In this document: piece after piece, positions 25,101 through 32,200 of the stretch | How positions within the stretch are numbered: the stretch's first letter is position 1 | Layout of the letters: the number at the start of each line of letters is the position of its first letter | IMG/VR virus record: IMGVR_UViG_3300020470_000022 | Location: 1-47,751 of that record | Length of the DNA stretch: 47,751 bases | Source: a virus | Reading direction: 5' to 3' (one strand) | Position numbers and translations under genes: made by a program | Notes under the pieces: generated by a model | Database searches by the model: none | What the model was told of the DNA's origin: nothing | What the model saw: only the letters and a program-made list of their open reading frames with translations

Positions 25101-28100
25101 CAATCACCACAAGTATATGTAGAACCTAATTCACTACACGCTGTGTAAGTTGAAACTAAATTACAAACACCACATTCATCTTCTGTTGGCCAATTTCCAG
25201 ATCCACATTCATATGCAGTATCAGCCGCATTTCTTTCACAATCACATTTTCCAGCTGGGATACCTGAACCACCACAACAACCACATTCATCTATTGTAAC
25301 ATCACCACCACAAGAACCCTCACAATCATTTGTTAATCCACCATCACAAGTTCCTTCACAATCTAAATTTGCAGTTGGACAACACCCACCTTCTCCATCT
25401 TCAACCCAATCACCATCACACGCTCCATTACAATCAAATTCATTTGAAACACAACTATCATCTTCATCAGCATTATTTGCTACCCAACCAGAAGGTTGAT
25501 CACCAGGACAATATGTTACACCATCACCAGCACCAAAACCATCTCCATCTGCATCTTCCCAATATGTAATTGGTTCTACACTACCACCAGGAGTTCCTTG
25601 ACAATCACAACAATTATCACCAGAAGCTTCTCCACACCAATCTTCTATTTCAGTAGCTCCACCAGAACATACACCACATCTATCAAAATCATCACCAGAA
25701 AAACAAGAGTAACCACCATCAGCACAAACACAAACATTATTAGTCATTGTTCCTGTACTACTATCACTACAAATATTATTACCACCACAAATTTGACAAT
25801 CATCAATTGTAACATCACCAAGACAAGTACCTTCACAATCAGCTGAAGCTCCTTCCCCATCTTCACATTCACAATCACCACCACCTGTTACATACCAACA
25901 AGTTCCATCATCATCTGTTGCATTGGAATCATAATTACAAGCACCCGAATCCGTACAACCAGCTACTTCTAATTCATCACATATACCATCACCATCAGAA
26001 TCGTTTAAACAATTTCCCAAGCAATCATAGTATGTTTCTGCATATTCACAAGAACCTTGAATGGTAGCTTCAGAGTCATAATTACAAGCATCACCATCCA
26101 TACAACCTGTACAAGTTGAATCATCACCACCACAGATTCCACAATTGTCATATTGATGTGTACAACAATATTGATCGTCTAAAGGTCCTCCACAAGTTTG
26201 TCCAGGTGTATCACACCAATTACCAACATTAGAACCAGCACCATCTTCACTTATAACTGTACAAGAGCATGTTGTTGAAGTATCTGCAGAACCATTATTA
26301 CAACAAGTTGTGTTGTCACCATTACATTCACCACAAAAATCATCTGTTTGAATAGACTCACATACATTATTACAACCACAATTTACAGAAGTACAACATT
26401 CACAATCAGAATTTAAATAATCAAAACAGCCGGCTTCTGCTGCAGAAAGTGCACAACCACCTGAACCACAAGGTAAACTTGATGCATCTCCTTCTCCTTC
26501 AATTTCAGAATTATCTTCACCACAAGTAAAAATAAGGTTACTACCATTTGGAACACTTGCACAATCAGAACATGATGAATCATCTCCACCACATACATTA
26601 CATTCATCTAAAAGTTGTGTACATACAGAATCACTTGGAGCTCCATCTGGACAAAAACTTCCATTACAATCACAATCACCTTGACCACCAAATGTTGTTC
26701 CATTGTTACAACAAGTTGTATAATCACAATCACCAGGAAGTGTTGCTCCAGCATCATAATTACAAGCTACTTCATCTTGACAACCTGTACAAGATGAGTT
26801 GTCTCCACCACAAATTCCACAATCATCTATTTCAGATGAACCACCACATTCACCAGCACAGTCCTCAACAAGAGTTCCACCACAAGTTCCTTCACAATCT
26901 GAAGATTGGTTATTACCAGAACATACACAACAAGAATCTAAATTTGGGCTATCTGTGTCTGGGTTATATTCATTTGTTCCTGTAGATCCATAAAGTTCTA
27001 TATAATCTAAACAAGCTTGATTTGTATATGAAGACATATCACAAGTTGATGTTCCATCACCATCTGTTCTTGTAATTGTTTTACAATTTGGTATAATACT
27101 TGTGTTACCCCCAGAACAAACACCACAGTCATCAGGAAATGCTACACCACCTGGATCACCATTACAATCAGATAAAATAGAAGCACCATAAACTATAGAT
27201 GAAGCATATTCAGAAGGAGCTTCAGATTCATATTGAATAATTGTACCATCACTATATTGATTATCTACAAAAGAAAGATTTGAGTTAACAGCCATAGATA
27301 GATAATTGAGTTTAAACAATGTTACACTTGTATCAATGGTTAAGTTTGTTCCACCACCTATAACACCACTTACCTTATTACCACTAAAAGTAACAGATGC
27401 CCAATCAGAAGTTGATGTACCATCTGTTATTATACTATTAATAGTGATACCTTCAAATTCTATATCTGTAAATTGTTGTATTGGAAAATCTGTATTTATT
27501 AAAACTTCTATAGTTTGTTCATCTAAATCTATATTACCAAAATTTAATTCTAATGGAAACTCACAACAATCATTATCTACTCCATATTGATTACAAGGTA
27601 AGTAACAAGATTCAAGACACATATCATCAGATGGACAATCTGCACCAGAGTAAACTTCGTCAGCTGCACATATTACAAATGATGCATCATATCCAGAATT
27701 TATAGCTGCTGGATCTGTACAAGTTGTAACTGCATTGTATAAACAAGTTCCATTATCTACTGTAGCACCACTATCATAATTATTAGCATTTTGATCTGTA
27801 CAACCACCTATAATAACTTCTGCAGTACTATTATGTTTCAGTGGTGTTGAGTAATTTCCACTAAAATCATATTCTTCTCTATTTAAACCTAAACCACCTT
27901 CAGTTGTTGATGCTGTCCACCAATTAGGAAAATTAAATCCATAATCATCACCATCAATTTCTACCCAAGAATTATTATTTACATCACTTGTAGTATCATC
28001 ATAATCATGTGCAACATTCCAACTATTACCATCTAAATAAGTTTGAAAATTAAATTCAGTTTCATATGCACCCACATACTCAATACTATTACCAGCATCA

Positions 28101-29221
28101 ATATGATCTTCTTCCCAATTATTTTGTTCAGGATTATAATTTATAGAACAATGTAATTGATCTGGACTTCCCCCACCATCAGTATCTTTCCATAATTCTA
28201 TCGTATCACCACTATCTAATAATCTATATTTAGTAAATGATGTGTATGCATTTCTAAAACCACTATCGGCACCACTACCAATAGTTGTTGTAGTACTACT
28301 ACCATTAATACCTTCACCTTCATCACCCCAGTCACCACCTGCATAAAATCTACCACATTTATAATGTGTTATATCACAGTCAGTTCCTCTATCACTTGCA
28401 GCTAAATTTATTGGATAATCTTGATCATCTGGTCTAAATACACCTTTTCTGTTATTATTACTTGCATTATTTGAAATAACATGAAAAAATCCATTTGCTG
28501 GTATTGTACTTTCGTAAACAAATCCATTCCAAGAAGTATCATTATTATTATACCAACCTGGCTCATCATAATTAGGACCAATTTTTACTAAATCTCCATA
28601 TCCAGTTTTAATCCACCAATTTGATAAATCTATAGCTCCAGATGTTCTATTATATAATTCTATCCAATCAGGAACCCATTTACCATCATCAGCAGCAAAA
28701 TGAATTTCATTAATAAAAACACTACAAGGTGGGGCTGTGGTTGTAACAAAAAAATTCCATTGATTTGAAGTTTGAGATCCAGCTCCTAAAGTAAATTCAA
28801 TATACTCAGAATTAGTTACTGCATTTTCAGCAACATTTACGGGAAATATAGCATTTCTATAATCTTGTTCAGAAGAGCCATTTAATTCATCTGCAACAAA
28901 TACATAAAATTTTATTGGAGCTCCATTTTCATCAGAGGCAAAAAATGGCATTTGAATTGTGGTAACACCATTAGCAGTTAATAAATCAGATACAGATAAA
29001 TACCCTCTTAAAAACCATTCTTCTTCATCTTCATTATATATGTAAGCAAATAAAACATCATCTGGATTTGTACTTGGTACATCATTTACAATAACACCAG
29101 CACCATTACCCCAATCAGCACCATTTACAGTATAAGAACATGTAGTATCGTATCCCCCAGGAATCTCCCAAGAGCTATTACCATTTAGAATTTCTATTAT
29201 ACTTGAAAAATCTTCTACCAT
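13127..29221 (-). CDS. Giant Cys-rich mosaic adhesin/tail fibre, 5,364 aa, with LTD, cohesin-like, CBM-like and PKD domains
   Basis: One uninterrupted frame of 5,364 codons. Approximate domain order: Ig-like N-terminus (1-160); lamin-tail-like domain (165-300, with FINEIHFAADD and DWIELYNRTSGAIDLSNWWI); a GCTDQNANNYDSGAT repeat (470-490); cohesin-like sandwich 1 (555-675); long Cys-rich tract of CGVCGGDNSSC / GCMDxxACNYDSEAT repeats (677-1560); CBM4/9-like jelly roll (1565-1925, with YRFSTWVYIP, then WTKLEYVFVP); more Cys repeats; cohesin-like 2 (2185-2320); mixed Cys-rich and Fn3-like segments to about 3900; then beta-rich modules, PKD (4900-4970, NLNFGDGSKP) and a C-terminal module shared with the 889-residue protein (about 5018-5185). 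There are hundreds of Cys by eye. No signal peptide, catalytic motif or T9SS sorting tail is visible. The position inside the tail operon indicates a virion protein, probably a very long host-binding fibre whose C-terminus attaches to the baseplate. The ribosome binding site is weak, and a candidate late promoter lies 39 nt upstream. Confidence 0.7.
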   Translation of the reverse strand: MVEDFSSIIEILNGNSSWEIPGGYDTTCSYTVNGADWGNGAGVIVNDVPSTNPDDVLFAYIYNEDEEEWFLRGYLSVSDLLTANGVTTIQMPFFASDENGAPIKFYVFVADELNGSSEQDYRNAIFPVNVAENAVTNSEYIEFTLGAGSQTSNQWNFFVTTTAPPCSVFINEIHFAADDGKWVPDWIELYNRTSGAIDLSNWWIKTGYGDLVKIGPNYDEPGWYNNNDTSWNGFVYESTIPANGFFHVISNNASNNNRKGVFRPDDQDYPINLAASDRGTDCDITHYKCGRFYAGGDWGDEGEGINGSSTTTTIGSGADSGFRNAYTSFTKYRLLDSGDTIELWKDTDGGGSPDQLHCSINYNPEQNNWEEDHIDAGNSIEYVGAYETEFNFQTYLDGNSWNVAHDYDDTTSDVNNNSWVEIDGDDYGFNFPNWWTASTTEGGLGLNREEYDFSGNYSTPLKHNSTAEVIIGGCTDQNANNYDSGATVDNGTCLYNAVTTCTDPAAINSGYDASFVICAADEVYSGADCPSDDMCLESCYLPCNQYGVDNDCCEFPLELNFGNIDLDEQTIEVLINTDFPIQQFTDIEFEGITINSIITDGTSTSDWASVTFSGNKVSGVIGGGTNLTIDTSVTLFKLNYLSMAVNSNLSFVDNQYSDGTIIQYESEAPSEYASSIVYGASILSDCNGDPGGVAFPDDCGVCSGGNTSIIPNCKTITRTDGDGTSTCDMSSYTNQACLDYIELYGSTGTNEYNPDTDSPNLDSCCVCSGNNQSSDCEGTCGGTLVEDCAGECGGSSEIDDCGICGGDNSSCTGCQDEVACNYDAGATLPGDCDYTTCCNNGTTFGGQGDCDCNGSFCPDGAPSDSVCTQLLDECNVCGGDDSSCSDCASVPNGSNLIFTCGEDNSEIEGEGDASSLPCGSGGCALSAAEAGCFDYLNSDCECCTSVNCGCNNVCESIQTDDFCGECNGDNTTCCNNGSADTSTTCSCTVISEDGAGSNVGNWCDTPGQTCGGPLDDQYCCTHQYDNCGICGGDDSTCTGCMDGDACNYDSEATIQGSCEYAETYYDCLGNCLNDSDGDGICDELEVAGCTDSGACNYDSNATDDDGTCWYVTGGGDCECEDGEGASADCEGTCLGDVTIDDCQICGGNNICSDSSTGTMTNNVCVCADGGYSCFSGDDFDRCGVCSGGATEIEDWCGEASGDNCCDCQGTPGGSVEPITYWEDADGDGFGAGDGVTYCPGDQPSGWVANNADEDDSCVSNEFDCNGACDGDWVEDGEGGCCPTANLDCEGTCDGGLTNDCEGSCGGDVTIDECGCCGGSGIPAGKCDCERNAADTAYECGSGNWPTEDECGVCNLVSTYTACSELGSTYTCGDWYCPNGFGGGSTTCDQNNGCGCGVSGVGEVSCDQCGGVPIPAGGGTTYPYYYCVTVGTGADYGDVDTCGLEDDCGVCGGNGSASGDYVTCCDDELVCLSNQCQNNLDDCGVCSNYTIGSPLDTITLDDGTPFPVYWGHSKDCSGVCYDDARFGSYYDLCGVCGGSCISQDPGDMNCPDSIGGQQCNCDYVTEELLDGLRYIGANYFHHTTYDINNQDNTRWGAPPLAPDGFSTNATLVRNGDNNSKNTMRIGYRFRVQDEEIINPIWDNDIANSLNAPINGHVPTPRLQAGVPYRFSTWVYIPSDGVESTTYCNGNEWFNPNNDRIAQLYVSQVCNNSDWNTNSCNSVDNTHGYNITCNNITPNTSNMDGLNHYCHPVGSDYNYPVSDKLDQWTKLEYVFVPNFVNTIGEDGQQHGDIISARIMLGNQLGGGGMKCLSNATFADGEWSGTCAEEALQYSRHDCLCQVGNDTWSGSPLDLDGDGVYETSGLDADGNIVGTCVDSVSNPDGVLGHTGNVWVNSKHTASNGIEYIGPNHHAWIWGASLTRLDSGDYYDCTNTCDGDTVVDECGVCGGDNSTCTGCMDSTSCTYDSEATIPGGTCLYEDCAGGCTCNTTWDSNASHNTACVNTSQGDSLSPYDDCGVCGGDGPYNCTDCSGTYCSDEATECPQLDVDGCGNCSSTPGVPGTGFTHTCLCEGQLTCNDETECDVQQDICGVCGGTGEISYIPNTGSPGTEQCCETGALDTCGICDGDSSAAVCGAVGQQWNGSCDCNGDSDGSATCDDCLICSGGNSGHTANSDKDACGVCFGDNTSCNVLLEIKNVTIDSSAMTGSAEIWIENKQTIGYWAFGFTDTSNFTITSVTNTGLIQDNNFPTYVNNNIIYGDYYSAGAVLPAITNSTPAKLLQFNFTVTDPGTEIIPFKLSFDRTNVYMSDGADSPLERPNDTGIPLPEIFWVNGICDDSNGEEDGGSNCGTSADCLGVCLPPETIHFLGCTDAYATNCSTSGSSIGECLCEPSYQDCITIPKDSECTYPTISIASLNIGGICEGAGGGNDGSTCYNDLQCDGTCGTASDVFPAEISDNSVYNPILSNGEGYYHEWGASPKLQWTYDTFDNPPLYWEGLSPDPLSLKVIRKDDNVDVYTVNTFYSSPSEKLYPSNEWFPAVTPGDLITKYRIEWPTSGTIKSETSELAFTLRKSGCIDSKASATCDGGYNSYATYDCDGTLDGTNNDCCEFLDYESSCCLYSDMDDCEICDGGTGFGILDNYYADYDDDGIGCLDSGAIGYCPNLDWTPHYATINQPPAGWVIEGNLSGNESGEACDCAFPYTHHDEICWSDISPEINLCQQSDGVTGADACGVCPYYTNGNRLIENQPTLDGVEFGVYYNHSQDCAGTCSPGTYYSELNNCPAGEGWSINTNSCKLWGAYNDECLVCSDGNSGHTANENLDDCGVCHTPGLTSNPPHLSTSSTCFVDNEGSGIFDDSCPADWGTPSNSYYWNPCQDCHGVVIDGDSGSNTTDGACNYCKCPDQQTYDSGTCGDNNNLMNIGTCVEGSPEEGQPCVQIDASGIVTSPCGSGSQNSDCFVIGPDAGCSGICVAEGSAVDTLDVLDQCCFNTQTVNAWPDMDETGDSKTGELGYCSDTGYSNENECTGDWYVTIPISVCAPQFGGQEEPILYDGQNQPGAEAGTEFSYYFVTDDCFGYIDSCGVCWSLDEAGEAASDIFLGCDGVCYSGHLYDECNNLGQDVSNCMDPECRDFGVCSVDSGGGFDETHCQNSQEACIEDCGGNWNTGTDFTSTVPDDYTPPPYISQNPCTSDTCGSGVCIPTNPLWNNRCTGCTNEFANNYFEACQAWGYDCLFDDGTCEFDAPVLESVSDGAFIVNQTIQNGVNLTWISYSPTPQFAIQRNYPYDYYGGEEYSIGPTDIITTNNGTEYEYTFLDMFPPESVASELWPTDTNEIEITYRILDITNSEYSNELTTTLQIYTPSISVVEPEDWASDDDTYNSNEDIPIELNYDSLFTDGSENEIHLKITTTYSGNVEYYEYLPISLQGDLLHEGWIGDGNQVQSDTNSYWYCPFEENWTEDEQYFDEESCNAVCEPLIGSGCVTYHNTYFNLGGKHGPLWDLIWPDETGEPIQIDVEYPNNYYTCDDGSYCGSTSDSSECSDGTTTCTPSILDTVTIKTNVITGCMDEPTGGGWLGACNCITCGTNECCNDATYTPCDNDGGCEIDSSCVPSPIGNICQPDTCFDEGFYNPKASVGYCWNFLDENDASNGLQCHNHDDCGANSDGDNKGCLCSDASGIPGTSCYQLCTYPKLGCMDDGNMPGGRCNYGDSSADECFVDSTYSSETDCIDGTPCLAVIGETYVNNHFGFGSVTPGVSPVGIASSGEYDTEATYEDGSCSGYYGCTDRDAINYYGNIEYTNFNIANTNCSIDWTYEEGCPEGDASTCCEPAQYPADSDVYIDPNTIYGLQSKWILVGGTCVGNTEPGNQAFCDAQPANCDDESQCPGGTGTWERNDGYCIFPFQYNIGYRLENAEGFAVNPPLERSGYVFLENDNNTTQDGVPQLIRRPFPFTDDENQGGGPASSILYVWVLGAGTINGVTDAYDNVWYPSEGVPGELLTSDSLEIKWYINDVEWTPSYTIEGTNDNGCSDICAGFANDPIMLDIPIYNPLEINKPDTHTLEYNPSQLDDIEITLRVDIKDLFMIESGVPENYATITKELDLTFIRNDIHGSQNLPQGSTDTTSIRLDYDPDGDGLNNITYDIDDVYDASGNFQSGALTPFPFSMKDVDGDLFTVDVTVTPITGVSNMILPEVTTYTFTEINNEDGAGADWQSEEINFKFKDLFDQDGNRRPNPKGTYLVTLTSRWNEMLHDVYNMTVEGDFTSDFTPYYIQEEFIEQTTFEMYVIDTRGPEGDVGYSIVSSFGVSPDRYEFRPAGDDMRDYIVNYSPEVVEGVPESYIVNGGFGTIGYEYDPENDSIGFYCQEQNQEIDLITYYVDGKEYIDTIVESFQNADYEFENNVINPTLPFGFCSEDSIISYTDEDGNPQLSVDISGSPCSEDNECRNPDDTIGDLYGGFGKCEEFLGEVGYQNNSFVSIQTQFADIFNDGSWPSYNCFNNLTVTATYTEYVEAVDGTIVQYDNTNLGGWLPKNAIDYYDESLNPDGTDPYDTVWKYELLIYQCAPNDPECITSNSTLLHHVVFSDWADQYEDIAPYHGLSQFYPPQQSSEDQYGVWQNLWTNDGCCALSGEGACLGGYGQQMINTDPNVFLTCNENQEICESGTNEFDCGGEWTQVYSEWGEHDVEACTIAYGTNNEDPQDGANFLTSCTTDLSGTPRMGTVREFLENGYTYQFLNEGLHKAVIKAYDLRYNPLLNTSSNVGESETIFNVDWVFPIIQSVKERYNPWKGINIPENAYIPSYGEGNIFSKKNTLELEDVDDRPSLGCFLYREDNPDYRTWSALTEGELSEPFNLTASAENLEGNEFSIDCDVRCFPTLRSGSAYSTPLKYYDEELQPEEYKENMAPVETQFYFYPREAKSLLSERNSLVDTLSFGKDKSTWFIYNLNFGDGSKPKYKSKPFQLWNNGVIKHNYKEDGIYDVTGWAFNVKLSQSFNDVSEENIVGIDDFQKFNVRINLGENTRFSKEFESLGGESYTYLPYPSTTPIIGGLSSDSVYYKSIKRNLGYIGGSKSAFDLKFSKYKDKIDAEYALAKMDENYIGKEISKFTGSFLSISQPNDFSEDYQIQSYYDNWTNTGGEFISASKVSGFYSGSVDSFGYLENTTTPILINKGKFKNFGEMGKHLGDVDLGQTRYYEGQSYMWEQLGFEDVSAGNPSSPNYWNNIIPKSYKLEDRQGVTISDNNTIIVDETSLQEWEGINEYGNTYYYPVLPMVDENGKFDELKGLQGDKIPFGSPGTKWNGEDKSAPITSEKIKDQRVQIDLSMKEISSNDEVEDSSGNKNIGIVLNDYGIKYDKDTNEPTKLKDILKPNLENDENKKSY
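22690..27190 (-). repeat. Tract of coding Cys-rich repeats (CGVCGGDNSSC type)
   Basis: Within the 5,364-codon gene the protein repeats units of the form DxCGVCGGDNSSCxGC, often followed by a GCMDxxACNYDxxAT unit and by CEGTCGG or CDCxG units. The tract is interrupted once, at about 23450-24540, by the CBM-like insert. At the DNA level this gives a recurring plus-strand CCACCACA(T/A)ACACCACA pattern with variable spacing. Copies differ at many positions, so the array is old or under selection to diverge. Such a tract invites recombination and also assembly error. Confidence 0.7.
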
Positions 29222-29259
29222 TAAATCATTTTACCCTATACATTTAAGTTGTAAATATA

Positions 29260-29272
29260 CACATATAAATAT
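29260..29272 (-). promoter_or_regulatory. Candidate late promoter motif, copy 2
   Basis: The coding strand reads ATATTTATATGTG, identical to copy 1, in the 78-bp gap between the TGA-containing 2,245-codon gene and the 5,364-codon gene. It lies 39 nt before the ATG at 29221. It would let the giant fibre gene be transcribed independently of the upstream operon. There is no hairpin terminator in this gap. Confidence 0.45.
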
Positions 29273-29299
29273 CAAATTTAATAATTTATGCTACAAATC

Positions 29300-32200
29300 T
29301 CATTGACACATTTCTTCATAACTGCTCCAACCAGTTATTTGTTGGAATAATATATCAGTGTTTAAATAATTATCTTGACTTGTTCCTGGTGCATACATTT
29401 GGTTTATTATATTGCAAAAATCTTGTGGAAGTAATATCCCCTCACTACATACATGAATATGTTGTATTAATGATTGCCATTTATTTAGAACATTTTCAGG
29501 CCATATATTTTTGTCTCCACTAATTGGATTTTGACATGTTAACCCATATATTCTTTCAAGTTTTGACCATTTTTGAATTGATGGTGGTATACCAGCACTC
29601 TCAAGATGATTATAATCAAGATGTATATTAACCATTATATCAGAACACCATTCTTTATAAAGATCCCAATTAGTTGCATCTTCTGCAGAATACTCACTTG
29701 TTCCATCCCAATAAACTAAACTATTTTGTTTATCATTACACCAATTCGCCCACGCCCAATTTGCATCTTCATTATCAATTAAATATTGACTAAATCCTTC
29801 AGGTTCTTTATTTAATATATGATTTGTATATCCACCATTATCAAGAGCTAATTGATGAATTGTTTTCTGGAAAAGATTACCTATTGTAGAAGGTAAATGA
29901 GTTATCTCATTTAATTGAAATCCTATATCAAGATACCACAGTTCAGTTAAATTTCCAAAATATTGATCTAAATTATTTTTTAATAATACATTACCTTTAA
30001 GAATAAAATCATTACTTGATTGTAAATTTAAATATTCAAGTCTTCGACATTGATAACTATTTGTACATGGTTCTCCTGGATATGCTATTCCTATACATTC
30101 ATTTAAAGTAGGATGACATAATCCAGAACTTTCCCACCATTTAACTCTATAACTATTCAAAAATTCATCAAATGATGCATATTCATTATTTATAGAACCA
30201 CCTTCACCTGCATTTATACTACCATAAATAATTTCAAGAACTTGATAATCTGTCCATCTAACATATTCTTGACAAGAAGAACCATCACCATTACATACAC
30301 CACATTCGTCAACTACAGCGTCACCACCACATTCACCATTACAATCAACGTCTACTAAACAGTTACCATCACAATCAAAGTTTTCTTCAGGGTAAACACA
30401 AGAACCATCATCAACTGTTGCTGTTTCATAAAAGTTGCATGCTGAAGAATCTGTACATCCACTAACAGACATTGGTGGTGAATCATCCTCAACAGTTTCA
30501 ACAATAATGTTTTCTAAATTATATCTTAAATATCCACCATTAGCAGATTGAAGATAATATCCTCTACCAGGATATAATGTAAATGGTTGCCAAGCAGATG
30601 GTAACTTTATAGCTACACCTTGAGAGTAACCAGTATTATCAGGTCCACCAATACTATCATTATCAGCCCACTCTCCAAAAACATCAATACCATTAATAGT
30701 AGGTTCACATAAAGTACATTCACCAGGACCTAATAATTGAAAGTTATCTTCATCTATAACAATTGATTCATTTCCTATGTAAGAAATATAATTTGTAAAA
30801 TTACTTTCACCTTTTGGTATAATTGGAATAACATCAAATGTTGGTACTACACCCTCATCAATACAAGCTTGTGCAAATGAGTCAAAGTCTGAATATTTAT
30901 AAGAATAGTTAGTAGCACAATCATTACAAATAATATATCCATTCGATTCACACCAAGTTGAATAATATAAATCATATTCACAATAAATTGGAGTCCAATC
31001 TTCTGTGTCTTGATTTCCTATATCTGTTAGATAATCACAAGCACAAGATTCATCTATTACATCACCACAAGTAACTTCACTTGGTATTGTACAATTACTA
31101 TCTATTGTTGTATAAACATCTTCACAAGTAATATTTTCATTTGTTATTCCATCAGCTAAACAATCTAATCCATAATTAAAATCTGCACAAGTTAACTCAT
31201 CAGCACAATCATCTGGGTCAATCCAATCATCTGAATTTCCACACCAAGTTGGACAATTGTCATTCAAACAAGTTTCATCACAACAACCAGTCTCACCACA
31301 TTGAGAATCACACTCATCATCACAACAACCAGCGTCACCACAACTATCACCATCATTATATGGTGGGATATAATATTCAGGACATTGTTGTTGTGGCCAC
31401 ATAGCATCACCTAAAATGAAACCAATTGTACCTAATACATCCAATATATTAATTGTTCCATCATTGTTCATATCTATACCACTTGAAGATTCACCACCAA
31501 CAGTTATACCTTCTTCAAGATATTCACAACTTCCATCATCAACTGTTGCATCTGGATTATAATTTATAGCATATATGTCTGTGCAACCACTTTCATTTTG
31601 AACAGGTTCACATGTTGCCCAAACATAATAAGAAATGTTTGGATATGTTCCATCAACTGATTGTTGCCATAAAGCAGATTGGGGTGTATTCCATGTCTCA
31701 CTACAAGCACCAATTGGTGTATCTTTACCAGGAACATAATAATCCCTCATATAAAGTGGATGATCTACTATGCCATCACCAGTTGAATCAGCGTTGTAAT
31801 GATTGATAATGTAATACCATCCAGCATCTGTTGGATATGTGTTTGAATTTTCAAACATCTCTATGGGATCGTCTGTACTGGTTTGGTCGTATCCAATTTT
31901 TACCAAATTAAGTTGTTTACACTCAGTTCCAGCTGGACAAACAGATCCATAAGTTTCATCCTCACCAATAGTTAAACTATTATGAAAAGCTACGAATGGT
32001 TTATTTGGATCTATTTCAAATTCAGGTCTACATACATCTGTAGGAGTTACATCACATTCTATACAAGTACCATCATCATACAATGCATTTGGATTATAAT
32101 TTGTTGCAGTAGCATCTGTACATCCAGTAAATTCTGGGTTTATTGTACAATCTACTTTTCCATAAAAGTTATTTTGTTGATAATAGTTTCCATCATTATC

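Noticed and set aside
15196-26985. Many plus-strand open frames rich in His, Leu and Tyr
   Set aside because: They lie opposite the Cys- and Asp-rich giant genes. Their composition is what the reverse complement of those codons gives, and they lack ribosome binding sites.
22690-27190. CRISPR-like array suggested by recurrent CCACCACA blocks
   Set aside because: Spacing is irregular, the units differ in sequence, and all fit codons of a continuous Cys-rich protein.
29300-29302. Terminal TGA of the 2,245-codon frame as a second Sec codon
   Set aside because: It is followed by only two sense codons and TAG, has no redox motif after it, and I see no hairpin. It is most simply the real stop.
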